Below are positions 27,662 through 36,652 of a stretch of DNA of 64,000 nt, piece by piece. The notes beneath the pieces are model-generated. The model made no database searches. It was not told the DNA's origin and saw only the letters and a program-made list of their open reading frames with translations. The position numbers and the translations under genes are program-made. Position 1 is the stretch's first letter; each line of letters begins with the position of its first letter. This DNA is from Rubrivivax sp. (GTDB lineage Bacteria > Pseudomonadota > Gammaproteobacteria > Burkholderiales > Burkholderiaceae_C), in assembly GCA_016707445.1 (NCBI GenBank), contig JADJHR010000005.1, positions 310,001-374,000 on the forward strand, in the 5' to 3' direction.

Positions 27662-28465
27662 TCAGGCCGCGCAGGCCTGTTCGGGTGACAAGCGCTGCAG
27701 GTGGCCGTCGCGCTGCAGGCGCAACACCTCGGCACGCGGGCATTCAGCGTCGTCCAGATCCCAGTCGCTGAGCACCACGCGCTGCAGGCCGTCGCCCAGG
27801 TCGTGAATGCCCGGGTGATGGGTGTGGCCGTGGATCAGCGTTCGAGCACCGGCTTGCGCCAGCAGCAAGCGACAGGCATCGGCGTCGAGATCGGCCGCCA
27901 TGCCCTGTTCGAGCGCCTGATGCGTGGCACTCTGCCGTCGCATGTCACGCGCCAGCGCCACGCGCTCGGCCAGCGGCCGGGCCAGAAAGCCATGTTGCCA
28001 TGCGGCGCTGCGCACCTGCGCTCTGAAGGCCTGGTAGGGCTTGTCGTCCAGGCATTGTTCGTCGCCGTGGCACAGCAGCCAGCGGCGGCCCCAGGCCAGC
28101 AGGCAACTGGGGTCGGGAAGGGCGATCAGGCCCGTCTCGGCATGGAACGCCGGGCCGACCAGGAAGTCTCGATTGCCGACCATGAACGCCACGGGGCGGC
28201 GGCCGGCCGCGTCGCGCAGCACCTCGATCAAGCCCTGCTCGAAGGGCTGCCCGCGGCCATCGTCGCCGACCCAGACCTCGAATACGTCACCCAGCAGGCA
28301 CAGCGCATCGGCCCGGCTGTGGCGCAGCACCTGCGCCCAGGCCGCCACAGTGCGCGGCATGTCGGGGGCCAGATGCAGGTCGGACAGGAAATCGATGGCC
28401 TGCCAGTGCGCGGGCGCGGCCCAGACGTGCAGATCGCCGGCCGCGGCCCCCGCGCCGACCGTCAC
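27662..28465 (-). CDS. lpxH: UDP-2,3-diacylglucosamine diphosphatase
   Basis: A 267-residue calcineurin-like phosphoesterase of lipid A synthesis that hydrolyses UDP-2,3-diacylglucosamine to lipid X. All metal-binding motifs are visible: SDLHL, LLGDVFEVWVGDD, GNRDFL, LCHGDEQCLDD and HGHTHHPGIHD. The GTG start at 28465 overlaps the ppiB stop by 4 bases (GTGA). An N-terminal extension of about 25 residues precedes the core. LpxH is a peripheral inner-membrane protein. Confidence 0.95.
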   Translation of the reverse strand: MTVGAGAAAGDLHVWAAPAHWQAIDFLSDLHLAPDMPRTVAAWAQVLRHSRADALCLLGDVFEVWVGDDGRGQPFEQGLIEVLRDAAGRRPVAFMVGNRDFLVGPAFHAETGLIALPDPSCLLAWGRRWLLCHGDEQCLDDKPYQAFRAQVRSAAWQHGFLARPLAERVALARDMRRQSATHQALEQGMAADLDADACRLLLAQAGARTLIHGHTHHPGIHDLGDGLQRVVLSDWDLDDAECPRAEVLRLQRDGHLQRLSPEQACAA

Positions 28466-28962
28466 ACCGCGTAGGCGCGCAGGATTGTCACGTCGTCCAG
28501 AGGCACGTCGTCATGCATGCCCTTGCGGCCGGTGCGCACGGCTTCGATCTGGTCGACCACGTCGGTACCGGCCGTCACGCGGCCGAACACGGCATAACCC
28601 CATCCCTGAGAGGTATCGGCGGTGTGATCGAGAAAACCGTTGTCAGCGGCATTGATGAAGAACTGCGCCGACGCGCTGTGCGGGTCGGACGTGCGTGCCA
28701 TCGCCAAGGTGTAGCGCTTGTTCTTCAGGCCGTTGTTGGCCTCGTTGGGGATCGGGGCCGCCGTGGGCTTTTGCTTCATGCCGGGCTCGAAGCCGCCGCC
28801 CTGGATCATGAAGCCCTTGATCACGCGGTGGAACACCGTGCCGTCGTAGTGGCCCTTGTTCACGTAGGCCAGGAAGTTGGCCACGCTGTCGGGCGCGTTG
28901 GCGTCGTCGAGCTCGATGTCGAAGCTGCCGGCGCTGGTTTCCATCTTCACGGTCTTGCTCAT
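28462..28962 (-). CDS. ppiB: Cytoplasmic peptidyl-prolyl cis-trans isomerase (cyclophilin)
   Basis: A 166-residue cyclophilin without signal peptide. Core motifs are YDGTVFHRVIKGFMIQGGGFEPGM, SASAQFFINAADNGFLDH and GYAVFGRVTAGTDVVDQI, with the catalytic Arg in FHRV. The ATG at 28962 lies one base past the stop of the exported paralogue, so the two are translated together. Paired periplasmic and cytoplasmic cyclophilin genes are common in betaproteobacteria. Confidence 0.94.
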   Translation of the reverse strand: MSKTVKMETSAGSFDIELDDANAPDSVANFLAYVNKGHYDGTVFHRVIKGFMIQGGGFEPGMKQKPTAAPIPNEANNGLKNKRYTLAMARTSDPHSASAQFFINAADNGFLDHTADTSQGWGYAVFGRVTAGTDVVDQIEAVRTGRKGMHDDVPLDDVTILRAYAV

Positions 28963-28963
28963 T

Positions 28964-29557
28964 TCATTTCTCCAAGGTGGCCTTGCGGATGACGATGTCA
29001 TTGACAGGGACGTTCTGGTGCGGGCCCCGGTTGCCGGTGGGCGCGTCCCTGATCTTGTCGACCACGGCCATGCCGTCGACCACCTTGCCGAACACCGCGT
29101 AGCCGTGGCCGTCGCGCGAATTGGCGGCGTCGAGGAAGATGTTGTCGGCCAGGTTGATGAAGAACTGCGCAGTCGCCGAGTCGGGCACCGCGGTGCGCGC
29201 CATGGCCACCGAGCCACGCACGTTGTTCAGGCCGTTTCGGGCTTCCAGTGCAATTGCTGCACGCGTGGTCTTCTCGCTCATGTCGGGCTTCATGCCACCG
29301 CCCTGGATCATGAAGCCGGGGATCACCCGGTGGAAGATGGTGCCGTCGTAGTGGCCGGCCTTCACGTACTGCACGAAGTTGTCCACGGTCTTGGGCGCCT
29401 TGTCGCGATCGAGCTCGATCACGATGTCACCGGCGCTGGTGGCCAGCCTGACCTTCTGTGCCCAGGCCGGCGGCACGGCGGCCAGGCCCAGCAACATGAG
29501 GGCGGTCAAGAGCCATTTTCTGCAGTCTGCGATCACGCTTGTTCCCTGTCGTTTCAA
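28964..29557 (-). CDS. ppiA: Periplasmic peptidyl-prolyl cis-trans isomerase (cyclophilin)
   Basis: A 197-residue cyclophilin with an N-terminal signal peptide (KWLLTALMLLGLAAVPPAWAQ, cleavage after AWA). The fold is shown by YDGTIFHRVIPGFMIQGGGMKPDM, ATAQFFINLADNIFLD and GYAVFGKVVDGMAVVDKI. It is a duplicated, exported relative of the downstream ppiB product and should assist folding of periplasmic proteins. It heads the operon and is divergent from cysS. Confidence 0.93.
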   Translation of the reverse strand: MKRQGTSVIADCRKWLLTALMLLGLAAVPPAWAQKVRLATSAGDIVIELDRDKAPKTVDNFVQYVKAGHYDGTIFHRVIPGFMIQGGGMKPDMSEKTTRAAIALEARNGLNNVRGSVAMARTAVPDSATAQFFINLADNIFLDAANSRDGHGYAVFGKVVDGMAVVDKIRDAPTGNRGPHQNVPVNDIVIRKATLEK

Positions 29558-29580
29558 GCCGGCCCACCGAGGGCGCTCGC

Positions 29581-29586
29581 TATACT
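29581..29586 (+). promoter_or_regulatory. Probable -10 element of cysS
   Basis: TATACT lies 72 bases before the cysS ATG in the ppiA-cysS divergent gap. It is a good sigma-70 -10 match. No clear -35 sequence is visible at 16-18 bases. Confidence 0.4.
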
Positions 29587-29658
29587 GAACGATTCTATCG
29601 GGCCACTTCAGCGTGCCTGCCGCAGCCCGCGGCTGGCACGCCAGCCACTGCCTTTTCC

Positions 29659-31038
29659 ATGAGCATCCGCATCCACAACAGCCTGACGCGCCGGCTCGAA
29701 ACCCTCGAGCCGATCGAACCTGGACATGTGCGGATGTATGTCTGCGGCATCACGGTCTACGACCTGTGCCATGTGGGCCACGCACGCATGATGCTGGCGT
29801 TCGACATGGTCTATCGCTGGCTGCTCGCAAGCGGCTATCGCGTGACCTTCGTGCGCAACATCACCGACATCGAGGACAAGATCATCCGGCGCGCGCTCGA
29901 GCGCGGGCTGTCGATCCGTGCCCTGACCGACCAGATGATCGCGGCCATGCACCGCGACTTCGCAGCCATCGGCGTTCTGCTGCCGACCCATGAACCGCGT
30001 GCCACCGACTACGTGCAACCGATGCTTGACCTGATCGGCCAGCTCGAAGCCAAGGGCTTGGCCTACCGGGCGGCCGACGGCGACGTCAACTTCTCAGTGC
30101 GAAAGTTTCCGGGCTATGGCCGCTTGTCGGGCAAGTCACTGGACGACCTGCGCGCCGGCGAGCGCGTCGCCGCCGATGCCGACAAGAACGACCCGCTCGA
30201 CTTCGTGCTGTGGAAGGCGGCCAAGCCCGGCGAGCCGGCTGACGCCACCTGGGATGGCCCCTTCGGTGCCGGCCGGCCCGGCTGGCACATCGAGTGCTCG
30301 GCGATGTCGTGCGCACTGCTGGGCGAACATTTCGACATTCATGGCGGCGGCATGGACCTGCAGTTCCCGCACCATGAAAACGAGATCGCGCAAAGTGTGG
30401 GCGCCCATGGCGGGCCCTTCGTCAACATCTGGATGCACAACGGTTTTCTCAACGTCGACAACGAGAAGATGTCCAAGTCGCTGGGCAACTTCTTCACCAT
30501 CGCCGACGTGCTGCAACGCTACGACGGCGAGACGTTGCGCTATTTCATGCTGCGCACGCATTATCGCAGCCCGTTCAACTTCAGCGACACCAACCTCGAC
30601 GACGCGCGCAATGCCCTGCGCCGCCTGTACACCGCGCTCGACGGCGTCGCACTCGACGGCCCGGTGCAGCCGGTCGACTGGCAGCAAGGGCCCGCCGCCG
30701 CCTTCCGCGCGGCGATGGACGAAGACTTCAACACGCCGACCGCGATGGCGGTGTTGTTCGAACTGGCAACCGACCTCAACCGCAGCCGTGATCCGGCCAC
30801 GGCGCAGCTGCTGCGTTCGCTGGGCGGCACGCTGGGCCTGCTGCAGCAGCGACCCAGCGACTACCTGCAGGCTGGCGCGTTGCTGGGAGAAGCCGAGATC
30901 CAGAGCCTGATCGCCGCGCGCGCGACGGCCAAGGCCGACCGCAACTTTGCCGAGGCCGATCGCATCCGGGCCGATCTGGCGGCGCGCGGCATCGTGCTGA
31001 AGGATTCAGCCCAGGGCACGACCTGGATTCGTGGCTGA
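29659..31038 (+). CDS. cysS: Cysteinyl-tRNA synthetase
   Basis: A 459-residue class I aminoacyl-tRNA synthetase that charges tRNA-Cys. It has the zinc-site Cys in YVCGITVYD, the HIGH-type motif HVGHARMM, the CysS segment GRPGWHIECSAMS with a zinc ligand, FPHHENEIAQS, and KMSKSLGNF. The DALR anticodon domain follows. The ATG at 29659 gives the usual N-terminus MSIRIHNSLTRR. It overlaps the next gene by 8 bases. Confidence 0.97.
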   Translation: MSIRIHNSLTRRLETLEPIEPGHVRMYVCGITVYDLCHVGHARMMLAFDMVYRWLLASGYRVTFVRNITDIEDKIIRRALERGLSIRALTDQMIAAMHRDFAAIGVLLPTHEPRATDYVQPMLDLIGQLEAKGLAYRAADGDVNFSVRKFPGYGRLSGKSLDDLRAGERVAADADKNDPLDFVLWKAAKPGEPADATWDGPFGAGRPGWHIECSAMSCALLGEHFDIHGGGMDLQFPHHENEIAQSVGAHGGPFVNIWMHNGFLNVDNEKMSKSLGNFFTIADVLQRYDGETLRYFMLRTHYRSPFNFSDTNLDDARNALRRLYTALDGVALDGPVQPVDWQQGPAAAFRAAMDEDFNTPTAMAVLFELATDLNRSRDPATAQLLRSLGGTLGLLQQRPSDYLQAGALLGEAEIQSLIAARATAKADRNFAEADRIRADLAARGIVLKDSAQGTTWIRG

Positions 31039-31693
31039 ACGCACAACGCCTGTGACGATCACCATCACGCCGCAGTATTGGGAGGATGCCTGCAAGCATC
31101 TGGCCCGCCGCGACCGGGTGATGAAGCGCCTGATCCCCAAGTTCGGCGATGCGCGGCTGCAAAGTCGGGGCGACGCGCTGACCACACTGGCACGCTCGAT
31201 CGTCGGTCAACAGATCTCGGTCAAGGCCGCGCAAGCGGTGTGGGACCGCTTTCTCGGGCTGCTGGCGCCGCAGGCGCTGCCGCTGCAGGCTGACGCCGTG
31301 CTCGGGCTGAGTGCGGCGCAGATGCGCGAAGCCGGCTTGTCGGCCCGCAAGTCGGAGTACCTGCACGACCTGTCGCGCCACTTTGGCAATGGCAGCGTGC
31401 ACGTCGACCAGTGGCAGCAGATGGACGACGAAGACATCATCACCGAATTGGTGGCGATCCGCGGCATCGGACGCTGGACGGCAGAGATGTTCCTCATCTT
31501 CCACCTGATGCGCCCCAACGTGCTGCCGCTGGACGACCTGGGTCTGCTGCGCGGCATCAGCGTCAACTACTTCAGCGGCGAGCCCGTTTCACGCGCTGAA
31601 GCACGCGATGTGGCCGAGGCCTGGGCCCCCTTTCGCTCGGTGGCCACATGGTACATTTGGCGCAGCCTCGACCCGCTGCCGGTCGACTATTGA
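31031..31693 (+). CDS. DNA-3-methyladenine glycosylase II-like (HhH-GPD)
   Basis: A 220-residue base-excision repair glycosylase of the AlkA/HhH-GPD family. LARSIVGQQISVKAA, the helix-hairpin-helix LVAIRGIGRWTAEMFLIF, and the catalytic aspartate in LPLDDLGLLRG are all present. It should remove alkylated bases such as 3-methyladenine. It lacks the N-terminal domain of E. coli AlkA, as in the short bacterial form. Translation starts at a GTG inside the end of cysS, so the genes are cotranscribed. An FeS-loop of the MutY/Nth type is absent. Confidence 0.9.
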   Translation: MAERTTPVTITITPQYWEDACKHLARRDRVMKRLIPKFGDARLQSRGDALTTLARSIVGQQISVKAAQAVWDRFLGLLAPQALPLQADAVLGLSAAQMREAGLSARKSEYLHDLSRHFGNGSVHVDQWQQMDDEDIITELVAIRGIGRWTAEMFLIFHLMRPNVLPLDDLGLLRGISVNYFSGEPVSRAEARDVAEAWAPFRSVATWYIWRSLDPLPVDY

Positions 31694-31754
31694 TGTGCCG
31701 GCCAGGCGCTGAGCTCAGCGCCACATTCAATCGCTTCGCGACAGGGTTTCTGCG

Positions 31755-32726
31755 ATGAGCAAGCGTCACTTTCTCGACTTCGAGCAGCCGATCGCCGAAC
31801 TCGAAACCAAGATCGACGAACTGCGCTACGTGCAGAACGAATCCGCGGTGGACATCTCCGACGAGATCGACCGCCTGGGCCAGAAGAGCCAGCAGCTCAC
31901 CAAGGACATCTATGCCAGCCTGACGCCCTGGCAGGTGACGCAGATCGCACGCCATCCGCAGCGGCCCTACACGCTGGACTACGTGAACGAGATCTTCACC
32001 GAGTTCCAGGAACTGCACGGCGACCGCCATTACGCCGATGACCTGTCGATCGTGGGCGGGCTGGCACGTTTCAATGGCCTGCCGTGCATGGTGCTGGGCC
32101 ACCAGAAGGGACGTGACACCAAGGAGCGAACCGCGCGCAACTTCGGCATGTCGCGCCCCGAGGGCTATCGCAAGGCGCTGCGGCTGATGAAGCTGGCCGA
32201 GAAGTTCGGCCTGCCGGTGTTCACCTTCGTCGACACGCCCGGCGCCTACCCGGGCATCGGTGCCGAAGAGCGCGGCCAGTCCGAGGCCATCGGCCGCAAC
32301 ATCTTCGAGATGGCGCAGCTCGAGGTGCCCATCATCAGCACCATCATCGGTGAGGGTGGCTCAGGTGGCGCATTGGCCATCAGCGTGGGAGACCACGTGC
32401 TGATGCTGCAGTTCTCGGTGTATTCGGTGATTTCACCCGAAGGCTGTGCGTCGATCCTGTGGAAGACCGCCGAGCGTGCGAGCGACGCGGCCGATGCGCT
32501 GGGCATCACGGCGCACCGCCTGAAGGCGCTGGGCGTGATCGACAAGATCGTCAACGAACCCGTGGGCGGCGCGCACCGCGACCCCAAGTGGATGGCCTCG
32601 CAGCTCAAGCGCGGGCTCAACGACGCGCTGCGCCAGGTGGTCGATCTCAAGACCAAAGACCTGCTGCAGCGCCGTTTCGATCGCCTGCAGTCCTACGGGC
32701 GCTTTGCCGACACCAAGGACCGTTGA
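31755..32726 (+). CDS. accA: Acetyl-CoA carboxylase carboxyltransferase subunit alpha
   Basis: A 323-residue subunit that, with AccD, transfers the carboxyl group from biotin to acetyl-CoA, the first step of fatty acid synthesis. The N-terminal LDFEQPIAELETKIDELR and core VDTPGAYPGIGAEERGQSEAI, IGEGGSGGALAISVGD and SPEGCASILWK are diagnostic. It lies between the glycosylase and tilS, a linkage seen in related genomes. Confidence 0.98.
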   Translation: MSKRHFLDFEQPIAELETKIDELRYVQNESAVDISDEIDRLGQKSQQLTKDIYASLTPWQVTQIARHPQRPYTLDYVNEIFTEFQELHGDRHYADDLSIVGGLARFNGLPCMVLGHQKGRDTKERTARNFGMSRPEGYRKALRLMKLAEKFGLPVFTFVDTPGAYPGIGAEERGQSEAIGRNIFEMAQLEVPIISTIIGEGGSGGALAISVGDHVLMLQFSVYSVISPEGCASILWKTAERASDAADALGITAHRLKALGVIDKIVNEPVGGAHRDPKWMASQLKRGLNDALRQVVDLKTKDLLQRRFDRLQSYGRFADTKDR

Positions 32727-32779
32727 GACCACGTCTGGTGCTTCACGACGCACGCACTTAGGGTCAGTTGCGGGCCGCG

Positions 32780-34081
32780 ATGACCGTCCCCTTGCGTGTG
32801 GCCGTGGCGGCCAGTGGCGGCCTGGATTCGACAGCACTGCTGCATTGCACGGCGCGCTGGGCCGGGCGGCACGGCATCGAGGTGCATGCGCTGCACGTGC
32901 ACCATGGCTTGCTGCCCGAAGCCGACGGCTGGCTGCTGCAGTTGCGCCGGCAATGCCAACGCTGGCGCCACGGTGGCCAGCGCATCGCCTTTCAGGCTCA
33001 TCGGGTGCTCACGCGGCCGCCCCCGGGTGACAGTGTCGAGGCCTGGGCGCGGCGGGTGCGCTACGCGGCGTTGACGGCGATGGCGCACGAGGCCGGCTGC
33101 AGCCTGGTGCTGCTGGCGCACCACCGGCGCGACCAGGCAGAGACGGTGCTGTTGCAAGCGCTTCGCGGTGCCGGCCCGGCCGGCCTGTCGGCCATGCCGC
33201 GCCAAGCCCATCGCGCCGGGCTGACCTGGGCCCGGCCCTGGCTCAATCAACCTCGCGAGGCCATCGAGGCTTATGCACGGCGCTGGCAGCTGCAGTTCGT
33301 GCACGACCCGTCCAATGCCGACGAGCGGCACGCGCGCAGCCGTCTTCGCCAAACGGTCTGGCCGCCCCTGCTGGCGGCCTTCGGCGATGCCGAGACGGCG
33401 CTGTGTGCGGCCGCGCGCCGTGCGCAGGAGGCGCGTGCCATCGTCGACGAAGTGGCCGCCAGCGATGCCGACCTTGTGTTGATCGATGCGGCGCTCGATC
33501 GTTCGGCCTGGACCCTGCTCAGTGAACCGCGTCGGGGCAACGTTCTGCGTCACTGGCTGGCTCGGACCCTGCCGGTGCCACCGCCCGAAACGCTGGTGCA
33601 GCGCCTGCTGCACGAACTGCCGTTGGCGCGCAGCGGCCGTTGGCCGGCGGGCACGATGGAGCTGCGCCTGCATGCCGGCCGCTTGTTGCCGCACCGCCTG
33701 CAGCCCGCCAGTCAGTCGCCCGCACCGGCACCGCAGATGCTGGATCTCAGCCGGCCGGGCCGGTACGACGCGGCGCCCTGGGCCGGTGTCATCCGTGTGC
33801 AGCCCACCGCCGATGGTGGTGTGCCGGCCCGGCTGCTGGTCCGATGCGAACTGCGTGCACGCGGCGGTGGTGAACAGTTCCAGTCGCACGCCCACGGGGT
33901 GCCGCGCAGCCTGAAGAAGCAGTTTCAGGACCGTGGCGTGCCGGCCTGGGCGCGCGATCATCCGCTGCTGTTTGCCCATGATCCGCCGCGGCAGTTGCTC
34001 TTCGTTCCCGGTCTGGGCCTTGACGCGCGCGCGTTGCAGGCCGAAGGCTCACCGCGCCTGCTGCTGGACTGGCAGGATTGA
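32780..34081 (+). CDS. tilS: tRNA(Ile)-lysidine synthetase
   Basis: A 433-residue enzyme that modifies C34 of tRNA-Ile(CAU) to lysidine. The PP-loop ATP-binding motif is SGGLDST near residue 11, followed by ALHVHHGLLPEADGW, LLAHHRRDQAETVLLQALRGAG and FVHDPSNADERHARSRLRQ, the typical TilS order. The C-terminal tRNA-binding region ends with PPRQLLFVPGLGLDAR. The ATG at 32780 was preferred to the in-frame TTG at 32768. It follows accA after about 50 bases. Confidence 0.95.
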   Translation: MTVPLRVAVAASGGLDSTALLHCTARWAGRHGIEVHALHVHHGLLPEADGWLLQLRRQCQRWRHGGQRIAFQAHRVLTRPPPGDSVEAWARRVRYAALTAMAHEAGCSLVLLAHHRRDQAETVLLQALRGAGPAGLSAMPRQAHRAGLTWARPWLNQPREAIEAYARRWQLQFVHDPSNADERHARSRLRQTVWPPLLAAFGDAETALCAAARRAQEARAIVDEVAASDADLVLIDAALDRSAWTLLSEPRRGNVLRHWLARTLPVPPPETLVQRLLHELPLARSGRWPAGTMELRLHAGRLLPHRLQPASQSPAPAPQMLDLSRPGRYDAAPWAGVIRVQPTADGGVPARLLVRCELRARGGGEQFQSHAHGVPRSLKKQFQDRGVPAWARDHPLLFAHDPPRQLLFVPGLGLDARALQAEGSPRLLLDWQD

Positions 34082-34115
34082 CGCACCGCCGTCAGGCCCG
34101 TGCAGGGTGACTCCT

Positions 34116-34121
34116 TAGAAT
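34116..34121 (+). promoter_or_regulatory. Probable -10 element of lysC
   Basis: TAGAAT lies 78 bases before the lysC ATG, in the 118-base gap after tilS. It is the same hexamer seen before sodB, clpS and tRNA-Ser. A -35 box was not identified. Confidence 0.4.
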
Positions 34122-34199
34122 CGTCGTCTTGGCACGGCTCACAGCGGCCGGCAGACACCGACTGTCCGAAACCCCGAACGCCGTTCCCGGCAGATTTTC

Positions 34200-35474
34200 A
34201 TGGCTTTGATCGTTCACAAGTACGGCGGCACCTCGATGGGGTCGACCGAACGCATCCGCAACGTCGCCCGGCGCGTCGCCAAGTGGGTTCGCGCCGGCCA
34301 CCGGCTGGTCGTCGTGCCCTCGGCGATGAGCGGCGAAACCAACCGCCTGCTCGGCCTGGCCAAGGAATTGGCGCCCGAGGCCGCCACGGCAGCCAGCCAG
34401 CGTGAACTCGACGCCATCGCCGCCACGGGCGAACAGGTGTCGGTCGGCTTGCTGGCGCTGGCGCTGCAGGCGCAGGGTGTGGGCGCCGTCAGCTACGCCG
34501 GCTGGCAGGTACCGATCGCCACCGATGCGTCGTACACCAAGGCGCGCATCAGCCACATCGACGACCGCCGCGTGCGTGCCGACCTGGCTGCCGGCAAGGT
34601 GGTGATCATCACCGGCTTCCAGGGCATCGACCCCGACGGCAACGTCACCACGCTGGGCCGTGGCGGGTCCGACACCTCGGCGGTGGCCGTGGCCGCGGCG
34701 ATGAAGGCCGACGAGTGCCTGATCTACACCGACGTCGACGGCGTCTACACCACCGACCCGCGCATCGTGCCCGAGGCGCGTCGCCTGCACAGCATCAGCT
34801 TCGAGGAGATGCTGGAGATGGCCAGCCTGGGCTCCAAGGTGCTGCAGATCCGCTCGGTCGAATTTGCCGGCAAGTACCGCGTGCCGATGCGCGTGCTGTC
34901 GAGCTTCACGCCCTGGGACATTCCCATCGAGGAAGAGGCCCGCTCGGGCACGCTGATCACTTTCGAGGAAGACGAGAAGATGGAACAAGCCATCGTTTCC
35001 GGCATCGCGTTCAATCGCGACGAGGCCAAGATCACCGTAATGGGTGTGCCCGACAAGCCCGGCATTGCTTACCAGATCCTGGGCCCCGTGGCCGAGGCCA
35101 ACATCGACGTCGACGTGATCATCCAGAACGTGTCGCACGATGGCAGGACCGACTTCTCGTTCACCGTGCACCGCAACGACTACGTGCGCACGGTCGAACT
35201 TCTCAAGTCCAGCGTGCTGCCGGCCACCGGGGCCGCGCAGGTGCTGGGCGACCCCAAGATCTGCAAGGTGTCGATCGTGGGCATCGGCATGCGCAGCCAC
35301 GTGGGTGTGGCCAGCAAGATGTTTCGCACGCTCAGCGAAGAGGGCATCAACATCCAGATGATCACCACCAGCGAGATCAAGACCAGCGTCGTGATCGACG
35401 AGAAGTACATGGAACTGGCCGTGCGCGCGCTGCACAAGGCCTTCGACCTCGACCAGAACGGCGCCGCGGTCTGA
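34200..35474 (+). CDS. lysC: Aspartate kinase
   Basis: A 424-residue monofunctional aspartokinase, first enzyme of the lysine, threonine and methionine pathway. The kinase domain shows VHKYGGTSMGSTERI, the aspartate-binding region TGEQVSVGLLALAL and GRGGSDTSAVAVAAAM. Two C-terminal ACT domains (VMGVPDKPGIAYQIL and IVGIGMRSHVGVASKMF) provide allosteric control, usually by lysine and threonine. An internal start producing a separate beta subunit is possible, as in other LysC of this type, but was not verified. A tRNA gene follows. Confidence 0.97.
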   Translation: MALIVHKYGGTSMGSTERIRNVARRVAKWVRAGHRLVVVPSAMSGETNRLLGLAKELAPEAATAASQRELDAIAATGEQVSVGLLALALQAQGVGAVSYAGWQVPIATDASYTKARISHIDDRRVRADLAAGKVVIITGFQGIDPDGNVTTLGRGGSDTSAVAVAAAMKADECLIYTDVDGVYTTDPRIVPEARRLHSISFEEMLEMASLGSKVLQIRSVEFAGKYRVPMRVLSSFTPWDIPIEEEARSGTLITFEEDEKMEQAIVSGIAFNRDEAKITVMGVPDKPGIAYQILGPVAEANIDVDVIIQNVSHDGRTDFSFTVHRNDYVRTVELLKSSVLPATGAAQVLGDPKICKVSIVGIGMRSHVGVASKMFRTLSEEGINIQMITTSEIKTSVVIDEKYMELAVRALHKAFDLDQNGAAV

Positions 35475-35491
35475 GCGACACCGACTGCGGC

Positions 35492-35497
35492 TAGAAT
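35492..35497 (+). promoter_or_regulatory. Probable -10 element of the tRNA-Ser gene
   Basis: TAGAAT lies 16 bases before the first tRNA base and could drive the tRNA separately from lysC. Confidence 0.45.
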
Positions 35498-35512
35498 GCC
35501 GCTCTTCGTGCT

Positions 35513-35603
35513 GGAGTCGTGACCGAGTGGCCGAAGGTGCTCCCCTGCTAAGGGAGTATGTGCCAAAAGCGCATCGAGGGTTCGAATCCCTCCGACTCCG
35601 CCA
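35513..35603 (+). tRNA. tRNA-Ser (anticodon GCU)
   Basis: A 91-base class II tRNA. The acceptor stem GGAGTCG pairs with CGACTCC. The anticodon arm CTCCC-CTGCTAA-GGGAG carries GCU, reading AGC and AGU serine codons. A long variable arm (roughly TATGTGCCAAAAGCGCATC) and the T arm GAGGG-TTCGAAT-CCCTC follow. The CCA end is encoded. Confidence 0.97.
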
Positions 35604-35616
35604 AGCCTTCCGTGAG

Positions 35617-35642
35617 AACGGGCCCTGAGGGGGCCCGTTTTT
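35617..35642 (+). terminator. Rho-independent terminator after tRNA-Ser
   Basis: A perfect 9-base stem AACGGGCCC/GGGCCCGTT (35617-35625 with 35631-35639) with a 5-base loop is followed by TTT, making five T in a row. It ends the lysC/tRNA transcription unit ahead of convergent rdgC. Confidence 0.9.
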
Positions 35643-35671
35643 AGTGTTGACGTGCGGTCCAGATCGACCCG

Positions 35672-36640
35672 TCACGTGTCCCAGGGCGCGGTGGCCGGGC
35701 CGGTGCCATTGCCAGCTGCCACCACTTGCCGCTGATGCAAGCCGCCCAGCGCGTCGATCAGCGCCGGCAGCATCTGGCGCAGTTCGCCGGTGGCGATGGC
35801 CACGTCGGCATCGAAGCCGTCGTCGTCCTTGCCTGACGCGGCGGCGTCGATGCCGGCGCCTTCCAGTACACCGTCCAGCAGTTCGATCTTCTTCAGTGCC
35901 AGCGTCTCGGTCAGCACGAATGAAACCCGTCCGGCCCAGGTCAGCGCCAGCTGGGTCGGCAGCTTGCCCTGACCGATGTGCCCGGCCACCTCGTCGATGT
36001 CGAGCGTGTGGCGCGCGTAGCGCACGGTGGCCTTCTCGCTGTCGGGTTGCTTGAGCTCGCAATCGCGGTCGATGCTGAAGCCCGTCGGGGCCTCGCGGTC
36101 GACCAGCCAGGCCGACATGGCACTGGCCGGTGACAGCTCGGTCTGCAGCAGTTCGAGCTTCAGCCCGCCGCCCATCAGCTCGATCAGCCGCGTCACCACT
36201 GCGTCGGCGCGCTTGACGTTGGCCGTGCCCACCCACAGCATGCCGGCGCGGGCGTCCAGCCAGACCATGACGTCGTTGCGCTTGGGAAAGGCGCGCGGCA
36301 GCAGCGCGTGCACCACGGCCTCTTTCAGCTCGCGCGCTGTTCTGCCCTTGGGGCGTCGTCCGGTCTGCTTTTCGGTGGCGTCAAGTTGCACCTGCAGCTG
36401 TGCCTTCACCACGCTGCCCGGTACCGCCTTGGTCTCGATGCACAGCCTGAACACCCATTGGCCGGCGATGCTTTCGGCCAGTGCGTCATGGCGGTCGCCG
36501 CGCGGCGCGGCCCAGCCCACTGATTCGGGTTGTGACGCCGCGCATTCGACGAAGCGGGCCTGGTTCAATCGCTGATCGAGGTCGGCCAGCGACGGGGGAT
36601 CGAAGGCTTCGATGCGGTAGACGAGTGCGTTCTTGAACAT
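35672..36640 (-). CDS. rdgC: Recombination-associated protein RdgC
   Basis: A 322-residue DNA-binding protein. The start MFKNALVYRIEAF is typical, as are QWVFRLCIETKAVPGSVVKAQL and RARAGMLWVGTANVKRADAVVTRL-like segments. RdgC forms a ring dimer on double-stranded DNA and limits RecA-promoted recombination. It is followed, on the same strand, by thrH after the stop at 35672 is reached from the other side (thrH lies upstream in coordinates). No regulator is nearby. Confidence 0.93.
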   Translation of the reverse strand: MFKNALVYRIEAFDPPSLADLDQRLNQARFVECAASQPESVGWAAPRGDRHDALAESIAGQWVFRLCIETKAVPGSVVKAQLQVQLDATEKQTGRRPKGRTARELKEAVVHALLPRAFPKRNDVMVWLDARAGMLWVGTANVKRADAVVTRLIELMGGGLKLELLQTELSPASAMSAWLVDREAPTGFSIDRDCELKQPDSEKATVRYARHTLDIDEVAGHIGQGKLPTQLALTWAGRVSFVLTETLALKKIELLDGVLEGAGIDAAASGKDDDGFDADVAIATGELRQMLPALIDALGGLHQRQVVAAGNGTGPATAPWDT

Positions 36641-36652
36641 GCTGTGAATCGA